Assembly: GCA_946533615.1 (NCBI GenBank)
Contig: CAMNBY010000273.1
Location: 1-7,315 of the forward strand
Reading direction: 5' to 3'
DNA: 7,315 bases
Source of the DNA: an uncultured Clostridia bacterium
GTDB taxonomy: Bacteria; Bacillota; Clostridia; Oscillospirales; Ruminococcaceae
Shown: piece after piece, positions 6,253 through 7,315 of the stretch
Position numbering within the stretch: the first letter of the stretch is position 1
How the letters are laid out: every line of letters begins with the position of its first letter
Notes under the pieces: model-generated
The model's input: only the letters and a program-made list of their open reading frames with translations
Told to the model about the DNA's origin: nothing
Databases searched by the model: none
Made by a program: the position numbers and the translations under genes

Positions 6253-6275
6253 TTTTGCGCTAATATTGTTATAAT
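6247..6275 (+). promoter_or_regulatory. Sigma-A-type promoter of the STAS gene
   Basis: TAGACA (6247-6252), a 17-bp spacer and TATAAT (6270-6275) preceded by TGT give an extended -10. Transcription would start near 6282, leaving a 5' UTR of about 39 nt. Confidence 0.8.
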
Positions 6276-6320
6276 ACAAATTGAAGAGCTGTCCGAACGA
6301 ACAAGAAAGGAAGAGATAAC

Positions 6321-6620
6321 ATGAATGTTTCGGTAAACCCAGCAGACGGAAGCCTGACCGTAATGGCAGAAGGCAGAGTCGATACCACCAACAGCGCAGA
6401 ATTTCAGGCCGAGCTTGAAAAAGCCGTGCCTCAGACAGACACGATCATCCTCGACTGTGAGAGACTTGTCTACATCTCCTCGGCAGGACTCAGGGTGCTG
6501 CTTTTTATCCACAAGGCAATGAACAAAAAGGGCGGCTCGCTCGTCCTCGAGAACGTAAACGATGATATCGGCGAGATCTTTGAGATCACAGGCTTTTCCG
6601 ATATACTGAATATCAGATGA
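6321..6620 (+). CDS. STAS-domain anti-sigma-factor antagonist
   Basis: This 99-residue single-domain cytoplasmic protein is of the SpoIIAA/RsbV (STAS) type, whose members bind an anti-sigma kinase when dephosphorylated and so free a sigma factor or other partner. The fold pattern is visible: an N-terminal beta hairpin (SLTVMAEGRVDTTN, 11-24), the strand TIILDCERLVYISSAG (41-56) with the candidate phospho-acceptor serines S53/S54, the helix GLRVLLFIHKAM (56-67), then SLVLENV (73-79) and a terminal helix containing IFEITGFSDIL (86-96). The length matches stand-alone family members. The start has AAAGGA (6306-6311) 9 nt upstream. No anti-sigma kinase, sigma factor or phosphatase gene is adjacent, so its partner must be encoded elsewhere. 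The gene has its own promoter under a candidate operator and its own terminator. The family call is firm; the pathway (general stress, sporulation or other partner-switch) is unknown. Confidence 0.92.
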   Translation: MNVSVNPADGSLTVMAEGRVDTTNSAEFQAELEKAVPQTDTIILDCERLVYISSAGLRVLLFIHKAMNKKGGSLVLENVNDDIGEIFEITGFSDILNIR

Positions 6621-6632
6621 TCCGAACACAGC

Positions 6633-6666
6633 AAAGGGAACTGTCACACGGCAGTTCCCTTTTTTT
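6633..6666 (+). terminator. Intrinsic terminator between the converging STAS and tspO genes
   Basis: AAAGGGAACTGTC (6633-6645) pairs with 6650-6662 across an ACAC loop: 13 bp including one T-G wobble, with a T-run at 6660-6666. The last T is the first base of the tspO stop codon complement (6666-6668). On the minus strand the stem ends in TTT followed by GCTG, so it could terminate tspO too, but less strongly. Confidence 0.92.
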
Positions 6667-7139
6667 CAGCTGTTCAGTATCGCGAAGCCGATAGTAAGAT
6701 AGGTGGCGTAGACCGTCCAGAGCAGGTAGGGGATATTGATATATGCCGCCGACCTCCGCACATGGTAAAACACCGCGATCATCGCCGCCACCAGCACCAG
6801 CAGCACAAGTATCACTATCACGGCGCCGATGAAGGACTCTATCCCGAAGAACACGGGCGTCCAGAGGAAGTTGACAAAAAGCTGTCCGAAGTAAAGGGTC
6901 AGCGCCCTGCGGCGCAGCCTGTGCTCGGCCGAGTATACAAGGTAGGCGGAGATGCCCATCAGCGCGAAAAGTATCCCCCACGCGATCGGGAAAACAAGAG
7001 CAGGCGGCGAGAGCGGCGGCTTCGACATCGAGGCGTAGTGCTCCTTAAAATCCGCCCCCGATACCAGCGACGAGAGAAAACCGACCAGCTCCGTACCCAC
7101 TACAAAAAGAAGAAGATCAGTCCATTTTATCTTTTTCAT
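6666..7139 (-). CDS. tspO: TspO/MBR-family membrane protein
   Basis: This 157-residue protein has five membrane segments (about 9-27, 47-70, 78-100, 104-125 and 132-154), the number and length normal for TspO (the bacterial homologue of the mitochondrial translocator protein, which binds tetrapyrroles such as protoporphyrin IX). Family signatures are SKPPLSPP (39-46), W54 and MG (61-62), NFLWTPVFFG (90-99) and LLWTVYATYL (139-148). Ligand-pocket positions I recall from Bacillus cereus TspO (Y32, W51, F55, N87, W138, A142) fall at a constant offset of three here: Y35, W54, F58, N90, W141 and A145; F90 is replaced by W93. The usual Asn late in helix 5 is Thr (T149). AAGGAG (7155-7160) lies 15 nt before the ATG, unusually far, but no in-frame alternative start exists nearer to it. 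Its role in anaerobes is unsettled. Confidence 0.93.
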   Translation of the reverse strand: MKKIKWTDLLLFVVGTELVGFLSSLVSGADFKEHYASMSKPPLSPPALVFPIAWGILFALMGISAYLVYSAEHRLRRRALTLYFGQLFVNFLWTPVFFGIESFIGAVIVILVLLVLVAAMIAVFYHVRRSAAYINIPYLLWTVYATYLTIGFAILNS

Positions 7140-7315
7140 TATCCAATTACCACACTCCTTACGCTTTTCTTGAGATAGTATATGCCGGAGGAGCAGCGTT
7201 TATACTTGGGCAACACCGCACGACTCGCGGCTAACGCCTCTGCACATCATCTGCTTGCCAGCTTTCCGTCATATTACCCAAATTCTCCTTGACTTGCGTC
7301 AGCAAGCCTGCGTCG
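7140..7315. other. Right-edge intergenic region with an inverted repeat
   Basis: TTGGGCAA (7206-7213) can pair with TTACCCAA (7274-7281), seven Watson-Crick pairs plus one G-T wobble, enclosing about 60 nt that contains a smaller stem CCGC/GCGG (7216-7219 with 7227-7230). For tspO the only promoter-like element is TATACT on the minus strand (7182-7177), with a poor match at the -35 position, so its promoter is uncertain. Confidence 0.4.
7231..7315 (-). CDS. Possible C-terminal tail of a gene leaving the window
   Basis: One minus-strand frame is open from the window edge to a TAG at 7231-7233, giving 27 residues ending NMTESWQADDVQRR. Its composition is protein-like (amphipathic, charged) and loosely recalls the WxG turn region of small helical secreted proteins, but 27 residues are too few to assign. 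It includes an internal ATG preceded by AAGGAG (7286-7291) at 12 nt. It could equally be an unrelated open frame within a structured repeat. Confidence 0.25.
   Translation of the reverse strand, partial: DAGLLTQVKENLGNMTESWQADDVQRR

Noticed and set aside
6201..6647. A 148-codon ORF antisense to the STAS gene
   Set aside because: It is a shadow of a clear STAS protein, runs through that gene's promoter and palindrome, and has no supporting signals.
6762..7178. A plus-strand ORF opposite tspO
   Set aside because: It is Arg/His/Lys-rich low-complexity translation antisense to a well-supported membrane protein.

Overview
The window looks like a chromosomal segment from a strictly anaerobic, fermentative Firmicute, most likely Ruminococcus or a close relative in the Oscillospiraceae/Ruminococcaceae. 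The clues are AAGGAG-type ribosome binding sites, TGn-extended TATAAT promoters, a single-chain pyruvate:ferredoxin oxidoreductase of clostridial type, and a left-hand intergenic block of hairpin-rich repeats of the kind I associate with Ruminococcus genomes. The genus is an inference from style, not from a marker gene.

Layout. Positions 1-431 hold no convincing gene: a perfect inverted repeat (1-31), a cluster of three short hairpins (68-134), a degenerate 30-bp-period repeat (178-234) and a 64-bp unit present twice (246-309 and 319-382). A beta-CASP metallo-beta-lactamase-fold RNase-like protein follows on the minus strand (432-2015). A 468-bp divergent intergenic region carries its promoter and the promoter of the central gene, plus several palindromes and a roughly 155-nt leader. 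The central gene (2484-6050, +) is pyruvate:ferredoxin (flavodoxin) oxidoreductase, with all expected TPP and three-[4Fe-4S] cluster residues; it is followed by a structured 3' UTR and a strong intrinsic terminator (6166-6199). A short STAS-domain anti-sigma-factor antagonist (6321-6620, +) has its own promoter, overlapped by a 21-bp near-perfect palindrome. It converges on a TspO/MBR-family membrane protein (6666-7139, -), with one hairpin terminator lying between them. The right edge (7140-7315) holds an inverted repeat and possibly the tail of a minus-strand gene that leaves the window.

How the genes work together. Nothing indicates one operon or a dedicated system: each gene appears to have its own promoter and terminator. 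The oxidoreductase is core energy metabolism (pyruvate to acetyl-CoA, CO2 and reduced ferredoxin). The beta-CASP protein is probably RNA processing, the STAS protein probably partner-switching regulation, and TspO probably tetrapyrrole or stress related. I did not find a defence island, mobile element, CRISPR array or biosynthetic cluster. The best leads are regulatory: a palindrome over the STAS -35 box, a weaker palindrome over the oxidoreductase -35 box, a candidate 55-codon leader ORF overlapping the oxidoreductase start, and a multi-hairpin 3' UTR.
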